A DNA stretch of 64,000 bases, taken from NCBI GenBank assembly GCA_963788055.1, contig CAWBFA010000005.1:62001-126000 (forward strand), given 5' to 3'. This document shows positions 31,814 through 40,320 of this stretch, one piece after another. Positions within the stretch are counted from its first letter, which is position 1. Every line of letters starts with the position of its first letter. The DNA comes from JACCTU01 sp963788055 (GTDB lineage Bacteria > Actinomycetota > Thermoleophilia > Gaiellales > Gaiellaceae). The notes under the pieces were generated by a model. It had not been told where the DNA came from and searched no databases. It was given only the letters and a program-made list of their open reading frames with translations. Made by a program: the position numbers and the translations under genes.

Positions 31814-33685
31814 GTGCGGAGCTCGATCGTGCATCGTGAGGCCGAAGCGACACAGGTACTCGTCGCGGTCCTGGCCGGCGCGCCGATCGTCTCGCTCGGC
31901 GCCGCGAGCGGCGGTTTCTTTCCTCCGGCGTGGGGCTGGATGGCAATCGGGTTCGCGCTCGCCGCAGCCGCGGTGCTCGCAGTCGCGGACACCGTCGAGC
32001 TCGGCAGGATCGACCTCGTCGTGCTCGTCGCGCTCTCGTCGTTGTTCGCGTGGATCGCACTGTCCCTCGTCTGGACGGACAGCCCCACGCGCACGATGCT
32101 CGAGCTTCAGCGCGCGCTCGCGTACGTCGCCGCGCTCGCGACGCTTCTGCTCGCGGTGCGACGCGCATCGTGGCGAGCCGCACTCGCAGGTGTGTTCGTC
32201 GCGGTGAGCACGCTCGCCCTCTACGGCCTCGCCACACGGCTGTTTCCCGACGTGTTCGGGTACGACCGGGAGGGGCCGTACCAGCTCTCCCGCCCGATCG
32301 GCTACTGGAACGCTCTTGGGCTCCTCGCCGCGATGGGCGTGGTGCTCGCGCTCGGGTGGGCGGCGCATGGGCGACGCCGCGCCGTGCGCGCGGCGGCTGC
32401 AGGCGCGCTCCCCGCTCTCGTCGTCACGCTGTACTTCACGTTCAGCCGCGGCGCGTGGGTGGGGCTTGTCATTGCCGTGGTCGTGCTGTTCGTCTTCGAC
32501 CCGCGTCGTGAGCGAGCCGCTGCGGTGCTCGTCGCGATCGTTCCGTTCATTGCGGCGGCGGTCGTGCTGGCGTCGCAGTCGGAGGGTTTGACGCGAGCGA
32601 ACGCACCGCTCGCGCAGGCGATCCACGACGGGCACCGGCTCGCGCTTGTGATCGTTCTCCTGTGCGCGGGGGCCTCGCTTGCCGCGTCTGCCGTCGACCG
32701 AGTCGGCTCGGCACTGTTCCGCCGCGCGAATCTGCGCCCGGTCGCGGGGCGTGCGGCCCTCGGCGTCGGCGTCGCTGCGGCCGTGGCGCTGCTCGCATGG
32801 GGCGGCGGCCCACGGGCGCTCGCCGACCAAGCGTACGACGCATTCGTCGGTCCGCCCGTGCTCGGTAAGGACGACCTGAACGCTCGGCTCCTCTCGGCCT
32901 CGGGCAACGCCCGTTCGGACTACTGGGGCGTCGCGCTGCGGACGATCAAGGCGGAGCCGCTCCTCGGCAGCGGCGCAGGGACGTTCGAGCTCCGCTGGTA
33001 TCGCGACCGCCCGGGGCAAGGGACGGTCCGGGACGCGCACAACATCTACCTCGAGGTCCTCGCGGAGCTCGGCCCCGTAGGGCTCGCGCTCCTCGTGACG
33101 GCGCTCGCGGCGCCGCTCGCCGCGCTCCCCCTGACCCGCGATCCGCTCGCGGCGGCGGGCGGTGCCGCCTACGCCGCGTACCTCGCGCACGCCGGCCTCG
33201 ACTGGGACTGGGAGCTGCCCGCGGTCACGCTGGCCGCGTTCGGCTGCGCAGCGGGCATCATTGCTTCGGCACGTGCGGGGACGAGACCTCTCCGCCCACG
33301 AGTGCGTGTTGCCGCCCTCGCGGCATCGGGCCTCGTCGCCGCAGCAGGCGCTGCAGGCTACGCGGGTGCACAGGCTGTCGAAACCAGCGCGTCGGCGTTC
33401 GACGACGGCGCGTATGGCCGTGCCCGTGACGCCGCCGAGAACGCCGTGCGGCTCGCGCCCTGGTCGGGCGACCCGCTGCTCGCCCTGGGCCAGGCACAGT
33501 TGGCGCTCGGCGAGCGCGAGTCGGCTCGAGGCTCGTTCCGCGAGGCGACTGCGAAGGAACCGAACGACTGGTTCGCCTGGTATGAGCTCGCGCTCGCGAG
33601 CGACGGCCTGGAGCGGACTCAGGCGATTGCGCGTGGGACGTCGCTGAACCCGCTGAGCCTCGAATTCGCGGCGCTCAGACGTTGA
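31814..33685 (+). CDS. O-antigen ligase/polymerase family protein with C-terminal TPR-like region
   Basis: A 623-residue membrane protein with about twelve hydrophobic segments. RPIGYWNALGLLAAMG and DAHNIYLEVLAELGPVGLAL are the Wzy/WaaL signature regions, the second carrying the conserved His. These enzymes polymerise or ligate undecaprenyl-diphosphate-linked repeats outside the membrane. Residues about 530-620 after the last helix are helical repeats (FDDGAYGRARDAAENAVRLA, LLALGQAQLALGERESARGS), TPR-like, an addition known in some bacterial members. GTG start; divergent from the methyltransferase operon. Confidence 0.88.
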   Translation: MRSSIVHREAEATQVLVAVLAGAPIVSLGAASGGFFPPAWGWMAIGFALAAAAVLAVADTVELGRIDLVVLVALSSLFAWIALSLVWTDSPTRTMLELQRALAYVAALATLLLAVRRASWRAALAGVFVAVSTLALYGLATRLFPDVFGYDREGPYQLSRPIGYWNALGLLAAMGVVLALGWAAHGRRRAVRAAAAGALPALVVTLYFTFSRGAWVGLVIAVVVLFVFDPRRERAAAVLVAIVPFIAAAVVLASQSEGLTRANAPLAQAIHDGHRLALVIVLLCAGASLAASAVDRVGSALFRRANLRPVAGRAALGVGVAAAVALLAWGGGPRALADQAYDAFVGPPVLGKDDLNARLLSASGNARSDYWGVALRTIKAEPLLGSGAGTFELRWYRDRPGQGTVRDAHNIYLEVLAELGPVGLALLVTALAAPLAALPLTRDPLAAAGGAAYAAYLAHAGLDWDWELPAVTLAAFGCAAGIIASARAGTRPLRPRVRVAALAASGLVAAAGAAGYAGAQAVETSASAFDDGAYGRARDAAENAVRLAPWSGDPLLALGQAQLALGERESARGSFREATAKEPNDWFAWYELALASDGLERTQAIARGTSLNPLSLEFAALRR

Positions 33686-33710
33686 CTCCTCAACGACAGC
33701 CACCTAAGAT
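33682..33710 (+). promoter_or_regulatory. Promoter of the small secreted protein
   Basis: TTGACT (33682-33687) and TAAGAT (33705-33710) are separated by exactly 17 bases, a good sigma-70-type match. The -35 box covers the stop codon of the O-antigen ligase gene. Expected start near 33717, giving a leader of about 15 bases. Confidence 0.6.
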
Positions 33711-33720
33711 CAACCGCGAG

Positions 33721-33725
33721 AGGAG
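33721..33725 (+). promoter_or_regulatory. Strong ribosome-binding site
   Basis: AGGAG, 6 bases before the ATG at 33732. Most genes in this window lack any Shine-Dalgarno sequence, so this strong site with its own promoter suggests high expression of the small secreted protein. Confidence 0.6.
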
Positions 33726-33731
33726 AGGCGT

Positions 33732-33965
33732 ATGAGGCGACGGCGATTGGGGTCGCTCCGAACCGCGATTGCGGCGGTGTTGGTCGTGTGCTCGCTCGGC
33801 GTCTTCGCGGCATTCGGGGGCGTCGGAGTAGGCGCCGCGTTGGCGGAGTACGAGTACGGCAAGAAGGTCACGATCTGTCACAAGGGGAAGAACATGATCG
33901 TGGTGAGCGGTTCCACCCTCGAGTCGCATCTCGCTCACGGCGACACGCTCGGCCCCTGCCCGTAG
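33732..33965 (+). CDS. Small secreted protein with ICHKGK...HLAHGD..GPC motif
   Basis: A 77-residue precursor with a twin-arginine-free signal peptide (basic residues 1-10, hydrophobic 11-37, cleavage plausible after AALA). The mature part is about 40 residues and carries KVTICHKGK and LESHLAHGDTLGPCP. The two cysteines and three histidines are a recurring motif in short exported bacterial proteins that I recognise but cannot assign a function; metal or heme binding is possible. It has its own promoter and the best ribosome site in the window. Confidence 0.8.
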   Translation: MRRRRLGSLRTAIAAVLVVCSLGVFAAFGGVGVGAALAEYEYGKKVTICHKGKNMIVVSGSTLESHLAHGDTLGPCP

Positions 33966-34019
33966 CGTTCGCGGCCGCGCTTCCGCCTCGACCCGTTTTG
34001 GCCAACCGCTTCCGCGAAG

Positions 34020-35096
34020 ATGCGCGGCGTGGTCGGGATCTCGCTGCTCACGCTGGTGCCGGGGGTCGTCGGCGGGTCGGAGACGTACGCGCGCGAGCTC
34101 TGCCGCTCGCTGGCCCGTGTCGGAGAGCTGGAGTACAAAGTCTTCGCGCCGACGCTCGCGCAAGACGCGGGCGATGGACTCGAAGCGCGAGTCGTCCGAA
34201 GCTATCCCGCTAGCGCGACGACGCCAGGGCGCGTGCGGGCGATGGCCGGGGCGATCCTCCGTGGCGGGCCACTCCGGCGCGAGCTCGAGCTCAGCTCGCT
34301 CGAAGCGATCCACTTCCCGCTCAGCGTGATGCTGCCGCTCGTCTCGGCCCCGCCGGCCGCGACGACGATCCTCGACCTCCAGCACGAGTTCCTGCCGGCG
34401 AACTTCTCCCGCTCGGAGCTCGCCTACCGCCGCTACCTCTACGGAGCGAGCGCGCGCCGGTCGCGGATCGTGATCGCGATCTCGGAGCACGCACGCGAGA
34501 CGCTGATCGAGCGCCTCGGACTGGAGCCCGAGCGCGTGCGGACGATCCACCTGGGCGTCGACCTCGAGCGGTTCACGCCCGGCGCCGATGCGCGCGAGCC
34601 GTTCCTGCTCTACCCGGCGAACGCGTGGCCGCACAAGAACCACGAGACGCTCTTTCGCGCGCTCGAGCTCCTACCGGAGTACCGGCTTGTGCTCACCGGC
34701 TTCAGCGGGTCGACGCCGGAGCGCGTCGAGTCGCTCGGCCGCGTGGGGCACGAGGCGCTCGCGCAGCTCTACCGCCGTGCTGCGGCTCTTGTCTTCCCGA
34801 GCCTGTACGAGGGGTTCGGCCAGCCCGTGCTGGAGGCGCTCTCGTCCGCATGTCCGGTCGCCTGCTCGACGCTTCCGCCGCTCCGGGAGGTCGCCGGCGA
34901 GGCCGCCGTCTACTTCGACCCGCTCGAGCCGGAGTCGATCGCCGCAGCGGTTCGCCAGGCGATCGAAGGTGGTGGCGCGTCGGGTCCCGCCCGGGCCGCC
35001 CGGTTCACCTGGGACGCGTGCGCGCGTCGACACGACGCCGTCTATCGCGAGCTCATCGTCGACGCGGAGCGCGGAACCGGATCCTCTCGGTCCTGA
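34020..35096 (+). CDS. Family 4 glycosyltransferase
   Basis: A 358-residue GT4: MRGVVGISLLTLVPGVVGGS with the acceptor-lobe glycine loop, ILDLQHEFLPANFSRSELAY, VIAISEHARETLIERLGL, LYPANAWPHKNHETLFRALE and VFPSLYEGFGQPVLEALSSA. The QHEF and HKNH segments are typical of mannosyl/rhamnosyl-transferases in EPS loci. It is the last plus-strand gene here; its 3' end overlaps the convergent GT-C gene by 44 bases. Confidence 0.9.
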   Translation: MRGVVGISLLTLVPGVVGGSETYARELCRSLARVGELEYKVFAPTLAQDAGDGLEARVVRSYPASATTPGRVRAMAGAILRGGPLRRELELSSLEAIHFPLSVMLPLVSAPPAATTILDLQHEFLPANFSRSELAYRRYLYGASARRSRIVIAISEHARETLIERLGLEPERVRTIHLGVDLERFTPGADAREPFLLYPANAWPHKNHETLFRALELLPEYRLVLTGFSGSTPERVESLGRVGHEALAQLYRRAAALVFPSLYEGFGQPVLEALSSACPVACSTLPPLREVAGEAAVYFDPLEPESIAAAVRQAIEGGGASGPARAARFTWDACARRHDAVYRELIVDAERGTGSSRS

Positions 35097-37086
35097 CCTT
35101 CTCACTGGTAGCGAACTCGACGCTGCACACGCGCGCGCCTTCGCCGCGTGACACGGCCAGCTCGACCTCGACGTGCCGCGGCTCTCCACGTCGGACGCGA
35201 ACCCGCAGGTGCGGCGCCCCGTTGCGCGTGACGTCGATCCTCGCTGCCCCCCCTGCGCGGACGTCGAGTTCCAGCGTTCCGCCCCGGCAGCCGTACACCC
35301 GGAGGCCCGCCTTGCCGGCGATCGTTCCGTCGGTGCGGAACCCGTACAGCCGGCGGATCACGCGCGGTCGCCCTTCGAGCCGTGTCAGCACGAGCCCAGC
35401 CCGTCGGTCGAGCTCGGTGCCGACGAGGGTGAGGGTGTCCGGTGCGACCACGTACTGGACTCCACCGAGGCCAACAAGGTGCCCGCTCTCGTCTCGAAGC
35501 GAGAGCCTGCGCACGGCCCCGCGCGGTACCGCCGGGATCCTCGCCCACGGAAGCTCGTAGAGTCCGACGACGTCGCGGTTCCAGAACGCGGTCTGGAGCA
35601 CTCCCGGATAGAAGCGCGCGCCGTCGTACAGGTAGGCAACCGGCCCGGAGGCGATGTCGTCGACCCACCGCCGCGCAGGCCCGTCGAACGTTCTCCGCTC
35701 GGCCGCGGTCGCCTGGTCGACGACAAAGACGCTCGTCGCCAAGCTCGCGAGCACCCCGAGCGGAACGAGGAGCACGCTCAGCACGACAAGCGCGCGGCGC
35801 GACCCCACTGCGAAGAGCCCGAGCAGAACGAGCGCAGCACACCTCACGAACACCTCGAGATCGATGTGAGGGAACCGCACGGTCAGCTCGTAGAGCGGCA
35901 CGAGCGTGAACTCGTTGTGCAGCGCGCGGAGCTGGGTGAACTGCTCGACGGGGAGGGCGACGACGAGCACGAACGCGACGAGCGCGACCACGAACGACCC
36001 CCGCGCCGCGCGGGGCGCACCGCGTTGGAGCCACACGACGAGACCGACGAAGAGCAGCGGAGCGACGTGGAAGAGATTGCGTTCCGCCAGGTGGTGGACG
36101 TGACGCGAGGCGAAGATGCCGACCTCGAGGACCATCCACGTCACGAACGAGAGCGTGACGGCGAGGTAGGCATGCAGCTCAGGGTCACGCCGCGGCCGCG
36201 TGATGGCGACGTATGCGAGCGACGCAAGCGCGCACACCGGCACGACGGCGGTGAAGAGCAGCACGTCGCCCACGTGGTAGAGGACGTAACGCGCGACCTC
36301 GACGGGCGAGTACGCGAGGTCCGCCGTCTCGGCGTACCCGCCGAGCACGCTCGAAGCCGTGCCGGCTCGGCCCATCTGGAACGCGAACCACGCGCCGAAC
36401 GCGACGAGCAGAGCGCCGCACGCCGGCGCGAGCCGGCGTGCGACCTGTGCTCGTCGCTCCAGCAGGGCCGCGAGCAGGAGCGCAGTCACGAACGCGGGAA
36501 GAAGCACGAGCGCCTGCAATCTGATCGCCGCGGCCAGCACGATCGTGGCGACGGCGAGGACCTGTGCCGGAAGAGTCGGCTTGGCGATCGCCCGCGCCGT
36601 CGCCCACGACGCGAGCACGAAGGCGGGATAGAACGTCGCCTCCGTCACCAGGAGACCGGCATACGCGAGTGTCGGCGGAACGAGCGTGAGCGCGGCGGCG
36701 AGCAGTGCCCAGAGAGGCGGGGCGAGTCTGCGCGCCCACGCGTACGCCGGGAACGCGGCACACATCATCACGACGACCTGGAGGCTCTTCGCGAGGGAAT
36801 AGCCGAGCTCCGGATCCGCGATCGAGAGCGGCGCACCGATCAGGAGGGGGTGCACGAGGCTGTAGAACGGCACGTCGCGCCCCAGGACGTCGAGCGAGTG
36901 CGACCCCCACGCACTCCTGCCCAGCTCGGCATAGAGAAACTCGTCCGGCATGATCCACGGCGTCGGGACGCGCAGCGCTTCGACGAGCCGCAGCGCGACC
37001 GCTGCGATGACCAGCCCGACGAGGACCAGCCATCCCGCCGTGGGTGACAGCGTCCGGGATCCGCGGCCGATGGACCGAGTATGCAC
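35053..37086 (-). CDS. Large GT-C-like membrane protein, paralogue 3
   Basis: A 677-residue membrane protein, same plan as 14904-17132 and 22941-24971. The first loop is TPWIMPDEFLYAELGRSAW, followed by FYSLVHPLLIGAPLSIADPE, then AERNLFHVAPLLFVGLVVWL and a C-terminal domain with TAFWNRDVVGLYELP. About eleven helices then roughly 200 extracytoplasmic residues. Starts 29 bases downstream of gmd, so probably the same transcript. Donor and acceptor unknown. Confidence 0.8.
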   Translation of the reverse strand: MHTRSIGRGSRTLSPTAGWLVLVGLVIAAVALRLVEALRVPTPWIMPDEFLYAELGRSAWGSHSLDVLGRDVPFYSLVHPLLIGAPLSIADPELGYSLAKSLQVVVMMCAAFPAYAWARRLAPPLWALLAAALTLVPPTLAYAGLLVTEATFYPAFVLASWATARAIAKPTLPAQVLAVATIVLAAAIRLQALVLLPAFVTALLLAALLERRAQVARRLAPACGALLVAFGAWFAFQMGRAGTASSVLGGYAETADLAYSPVEVARYVLYHVGDVLLFTAVVPVCALASLAYVAITRPRRDPELHAYLAVTLSFVTWMVLEVGIFASRHVHHLAERNLFHVAPLLFVGLVVWLQRGAPRAARGSFVVALVAFVLVVALPVEQFTQLRALHNEFTLVPLYELTVRFPHIDLEVFVRCAALVLLGLFAVGSRRALVVLSVLLVPLGVLASLATSVFVVDQATAAERRTFDGPARRWVDDIASGPVAYLYDGARFYPGVLQTAFWNRDVVGLYELPWARIPAVPRGAVRRLSLRDESGHLVGLGGVQYVVAPDTLTLVGTELDRRAGLVLTRLEGRPRVIRRLYGFRTDGTIAGKAGLRVYGCRGGTLELDVRAGGAARIDVTRNGAPHLRVRVRRGEPRHVEVELAVSRGEGARVCSVEFATSEKVRTERIRFRAPRRR

Positions 37087-37115
37087 CGCCGAGTGAGGCG
37101 ACCCGGCGCCGGTTC

Positions 37116-38099
37116 TTACGTCGCCGCGAGCTCGCTCTCGCCGCGCAAACGCTCGAGCTCGGCGTCGACCAGCATCTCGACGAGGCCTTCGAACGACACC
37201 GTGGGCTCCCAGCCGAGCTTGCGCCTCGCCTTCGCCGGGTCGCCGACGAGGTTGTGGAGCTCAGCGGTGCCGCGGACGAGCGACTCGTCGATGTGCACGT
37301 ACTCCTGCCAGTCGAGCCCCACGTGCCCGAAGGCGGTCTCGAGAAGGTCGCGCACCGAGCGTGTGACGCCGGTCGCGACCACGTAGTCGTCGCCTTCGAC
37401 CTGCTGCACCATCAGCCACATCGCGCGCACGTAGTCGCCCGCGTAGCCCCAGTCACGCCGCGAGTCGAGGTCGCCGAGCCAGAGCTCGCCTTCCAACCCG
37501 AGCGAGATCGCGGCGGCGGCGTGCGCGACCTTGCGTGGCACGAACTCGAGCGGACGTCGCGGCGACTCGTGGTTGTAGAGGATCCCGGCCGACGCATGCA
37601 CCCCGTAGCGGATGCGGTACGAACGGACGATGAAGTGCGCGTACGCCTTTGCCACGCCGTACGGCGTGAGCGGGGAGAGCGGCGTCGCCTCGGTCTGCGG
37701 CGACTCGAGCGGCTCGCCGAAGATCTCGCTCGAAGACGCCTGGTAGAAGCGGATCGCCGGGTCGACCTCGCGGATCGCCTCGAGCAGCGCGGTCACCCCG
37801 ACAGCCGCGAGCTCCGCGGTCAGGACCGGCTGCTCCCACGAGGCGGGCACGAACGAGACCGACGCGAGGTTGTAGACCTCCTGCGGCTTGGCCGCGCGGA
37901 GCGCGCGGACGAGCGCGAGCTGGTCGCTCAGGTCGGCCTCGACGAGGTCGATCCGCTCGCGGATCGGTTCGAGGTTCGGGTAGCTCGCGCCCGACCGGCG
38001 AACGATCCCGGACACGCCGTAGCCCTGCTCGAGCAAGAGCTCGGCGAGGAGCGAGCCGTCCTGGCCGCCGATCCCGGTGATGAGGGCGCGCTTCTGCAT
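37116..38099 (-). CDS. gmd: GDP-mannose 4,6-dehydratase
   Basis: Short-chain dehydratase making GDP-4-keto-6-deoxymannose, the precursor of GDP-fucose or GDP-rhamnose. The 327-residue protein has ITGIGGQDGSLLAELLLEQG (8-27), YQASSSEIFGE with the catalytic Ser/Glu region, SPLTPYGVAKAYAHF (YxxxK), and NHESPRRPLEFVPRKV, the Gmd-specific loop. The ATG at 38099 fits the family start. A TATCAT -10 box lies 8 bases upstream. Partner for the fcl-like gene at 41628-42560. Confidence 0.93.
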   Translation of the reverse strand: MQKRALITGIGGQDGSLLAELLLEQGYGVSGIVRRSGASYPNLEPIRERIDLVEADLSDQLALVRALRAAKPQEVYNLASVSFVPASWEQPVLTAELAAVGVTALLEAIREVDPAIRFYQASSSEIFGEPLESPQTEATPLSPLTPYGVAKAYAHFIVRSYRIRYGVHASAGILYNHESPRRPLEFVPRKVAHAAAAISLGLEGELWLGDLDSRRDWGYAGDYVRAMWLMVQQVEGDDYVVATGVTRSVRDLLETAFGHVGLDWQEYVHIDESLVRGTAELHNLVGDPAKARRKLGWEPTVSFEGLVEMLVDAELERLRGESELAAT

Positions 38100-38107
38100 C
38101 GGCGGCG

Positions 38108-38113
38108 ATGATA
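38108..38113 (-). promoter_or_regulatory. Putative -10 box of gmd
   Basis: TATCAT on the minus strand (5 of 6 to consensus), 8 bases before the gmd ATG at 38099, inside the 19-base gap to the divergent methyltransferase gene. Implies a leaderless or one-base-leader transcript. Confidence 0.5.
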
Positions 38114-38118
38114 GGCAC

Positions 38119-38841
38119 GTGGGGGCCCTGACGGACCAGCTGCGCCGCAACCCGCCCGGCCTGCACGCGGGCGGGGAGGAGTACTGGGGCCTCGCCTGGG
38201 AGGCGCTCGAGTGGCTCGAACGGGAGGTGCGGCCGGGGATGGCGACGCTCGAGACCGGCTCCGGCGCGTCGACGCTCGTCTTCGCCGCCGCGGGTGCCGA
38301 GCACGAGGCGGTCACGCCGGCAGCGGACGAGGAGGAGCGGTTCCGGGCGGAAGCGGACCGGCGCGGCGTCGACGGCTCGCGCGTCGCGTTTCGCATCGGC
38401 CTCTCGCACGAGGTCTTGCCGGGGCTCGAGCAGCGCCCGCTCGATCTCGTGCTGGTCGACGGCGCGCACGGCTTCCCGTACCCGATCCTCGACTGGTGGT
38501 ACGTCGCGCCACGGGTGAAGATCGGCGGTCGTGTGTTGCTCGACGACGCGTACATGCCGCCTGTGCGCGCTGTCCTCGACGCGCTGCGCGCCGACCCCAA
38601 CTGGACGGTGGAGGAGGCCGCGAGCTTCCGAACCGCGGTCGTGCGCAAGCTCGCCGACGGCCTGCCCGGGTTCGACTGGGACGGGCAGCGAATCGGCGGC
38701 GGGATGGGGTTCGGCTACCTGCCGCCCGCGCCCCGCGCGCTGGCTTCGGCGCGGCAGCGCCTCTTCTCGACTCGCCTCGGGCTGCGAGCGGTCGAGCTCG
38801 CGCGTCGGCGGACCGGCCTCCGCTTCCGAAGGAAGGGCTAG
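38119..38841 (+). CDS. Class I methyltransferase-fold protein
   Basis: A 240-residue soluble protein with a SAM-type Rossmann core: LETGSGASTLVFAAAGA (motif I), VTPAADEEERF, LDLVLVDGAHGFPYPILDWW (motif with the acidic VDGAH typical of methyltransferases acting on small or glycan substrates) and GGRVLLDDAYMPPV. Start is the GTG at 38119; a longer in-frame reading would run into gmd. Its stop overlaps the end of the convergent flippase gene by 4 bases. Confidence 0.85.
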   Translation: MGALTDQLRRNPPGLHAGGEEYWGLAWEALEWLEREVRPGMATLETGSGASTLVFAAAGAEHEAVTPAADEEERFRAEADRRGVDGSRVAFRIGLSHEVLPGLEQRPLDLVLVDGAHGFPYPILDWWYVAPRVKIGGRVLLDDAYMPPVRAVLDALRADPNWTVEEAASFRTAVVRKLADGLPGFDWDGQRIGGGMGFGYLPPAPRALASARQRLFSTRLGLRAVELARRRTGLRFRRKG

Positions 38842-40310
38842 TGCAGCTCCCGCATGTACCCCCACGCCTCGCGTAGCCCACGCGGCCGGACGAACGCGAG
38901 CAGCACGATGTAGAGGGCGAGGCCGCCCGCGGCGGCAAGCGCGTTGTTCGCCACCACGGCGAGCGCGCCGAACGACAGGACGGCGAGGCCGCCGACAGAG
39001 ACCGCGACGCGGAAGAGCGACGCGACCGCCGAGAGCAAGGCGTGCCGCGAGAGGGCCAAGAGCAGCGCGGCGAGCACTCCGAGCGTGGTCAGGCCGAGCG
39101 CGAGCGCAAGCCCCTCGAGCCCCCAGAGCTCGCGTAGGCCGAGCGAGACCGGAACGTCGACGACGAGCGCCCCGATCGCGACGGGCACGAGCACGCGGCT
39201 CCGCTCGAGCACGTAGAGGAGCGGAAACGCGAGCGAGAAGCCGACCGCCCCGACCGTCCATGGGGCGAGCACGACAACGAGCCGCGAGAGCTCCGCCCCG
39301 ACCTCGCCGGAGAAGGCGTCGCCGAGCACCGCCGCCGCGATCCGGTCGCCGGAGAGCGCGAAGACGCCTGCAGCGGCCGCGATCGGCGGCAGGCACAGCC
39401 ACGAGCCGTGCACGACGTGCTCGACAGCAGCCTCCGCCTCGACGCCGCGGCGAGTCAGCTCCGCGGTCGAGATGATCGAGAGCGACGTGGCGGTCGCGGC
39501 GACGAGCACCGCGGCGAAGAAGTACGCGTACGAGAACGAGGTCACCGACCCGACGCCGAGGCCCGAGGCACCGCGGAGCGCGATCAGGTAGAGCCCCTGG
39601 AGCGCGAGCGGCACAGCAGCCGCTTCGGCGAGGAGCACCAGCCGCCGCACGACTCCTCCGAACCGCAGCCGGCCGAGCGTGCCGCCGAGCGCGGCGAGCG
39701 GCACCGCGAGCGAGATCGCCGCGTTCGCCGCGAGCCCCCACGCGAGCGCGACGAGGCCGTGCTCGTCCGCGAGGGCGACGAACACGACGAGCCCGACGAT
39801 CCCCCCCGCCGAGAACCCCAGAGCCGCCGCGCCGAACCGGCTCCGCGCCGCGAGCGTCGCGGCGGCCAGCGCCGCCAGCACCTGGACGAACGCCGCCGCG
39901 ACCAGCCAGGGGAGCGCGGACGCCGCGAGGTCGGCCGCCTCCTGAGGTAGCCGGCCGGTCAGCAGCTCCGCGAGCGGGTCGGCGAGCACCCACGCGAGCG
40001 CCGTCGCGGGCGCGCCGAACACCAGGATCGCGGCCGCGTACGAGCCCGCGACCGCTCCGTCGGTCCGCGTCAGCTCGGGCACCGCGGTCAGCCGGAGCGC
40101 CTGCCCCGCGAGCGTCAGCGTGACGTAGACGCCGTACGCCGCGAGCAGACCGTCGGTGGCCGCGTCGCGTCCGAACTTCTGCGCGAGGATCGCGGCGGCG
40201 ACGGCCGCGGAGCCGCTGAGGACGAGGGTCGAGAGCCCTGTAAGGATTCCGCTAGCGAGGGCGCTGCGGCGGTCGGGGGCGGTAGTCTCTCCGCTGCGGC
40301 TGGCCCGCAT
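38838..40310 (-). CDS. Polysaccharide flippase (MurJ/Wzx-like MOP family)
   Basis: A 490-residue integral membrane protein with about 13-14 helices, beginning ALASGILTGLSTLVLSGSAA, then AAILAQKFGRDAATDGLLAAY, the MurJ-like stretch where a helix-loop with FGRDAATD follows the first helix. It would flip undecaprenyl-diphosphate-linked repeats. MurJ itself is usually longer and encoded elsewhere; context favours a Wzx role. The ATG at 40310 is preferred over 40322, whose codon overlaps the divergent ATG at 40321. Confidence 0.82.
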   Translation of the reverse strand: MRASRSGETTAPDRRSALASGILTGLSTLVLSGSAAVAAAILAQKFGRDAATDGLLAAYGVYVTLTLAGQALRLTAVPELTRTDGAVAGSYAAAILVFGAPATALAWVLADPLAELLTGRLPQEAADLAASALPWLVAAAFVQVLAALAAATLAARSRFGAAALGFSAGGIVGLVVFVALADEHGLVALAWGLAANAAISLAVPLAALGGTLGRLRFGGVVRRLVLLAEAAAVPLALQGLYLIALRGASGLGVGSVTSFSYAYFFAAVLVAATATSLSIISTAELTRRGVEAEAAVEHVVHGSWLCLPPIAAAAGVFALSGDRIAAAVLGDAFSGEVGAELSRLVVVLAPWTVGAVGFSLAFPLLYVLERSRVLVPVAIGALVVDVPVSLGLRELWGLEGLALALGLTTLGVLAALLLALSRHALLSAVASLFRVAVSVGGLAVLSFGALAVVANNALAAAGGLALYIVLLAFVRPRGLREAWGYMRELH

Positions 40311-40320
40311 CCTTCCGATC

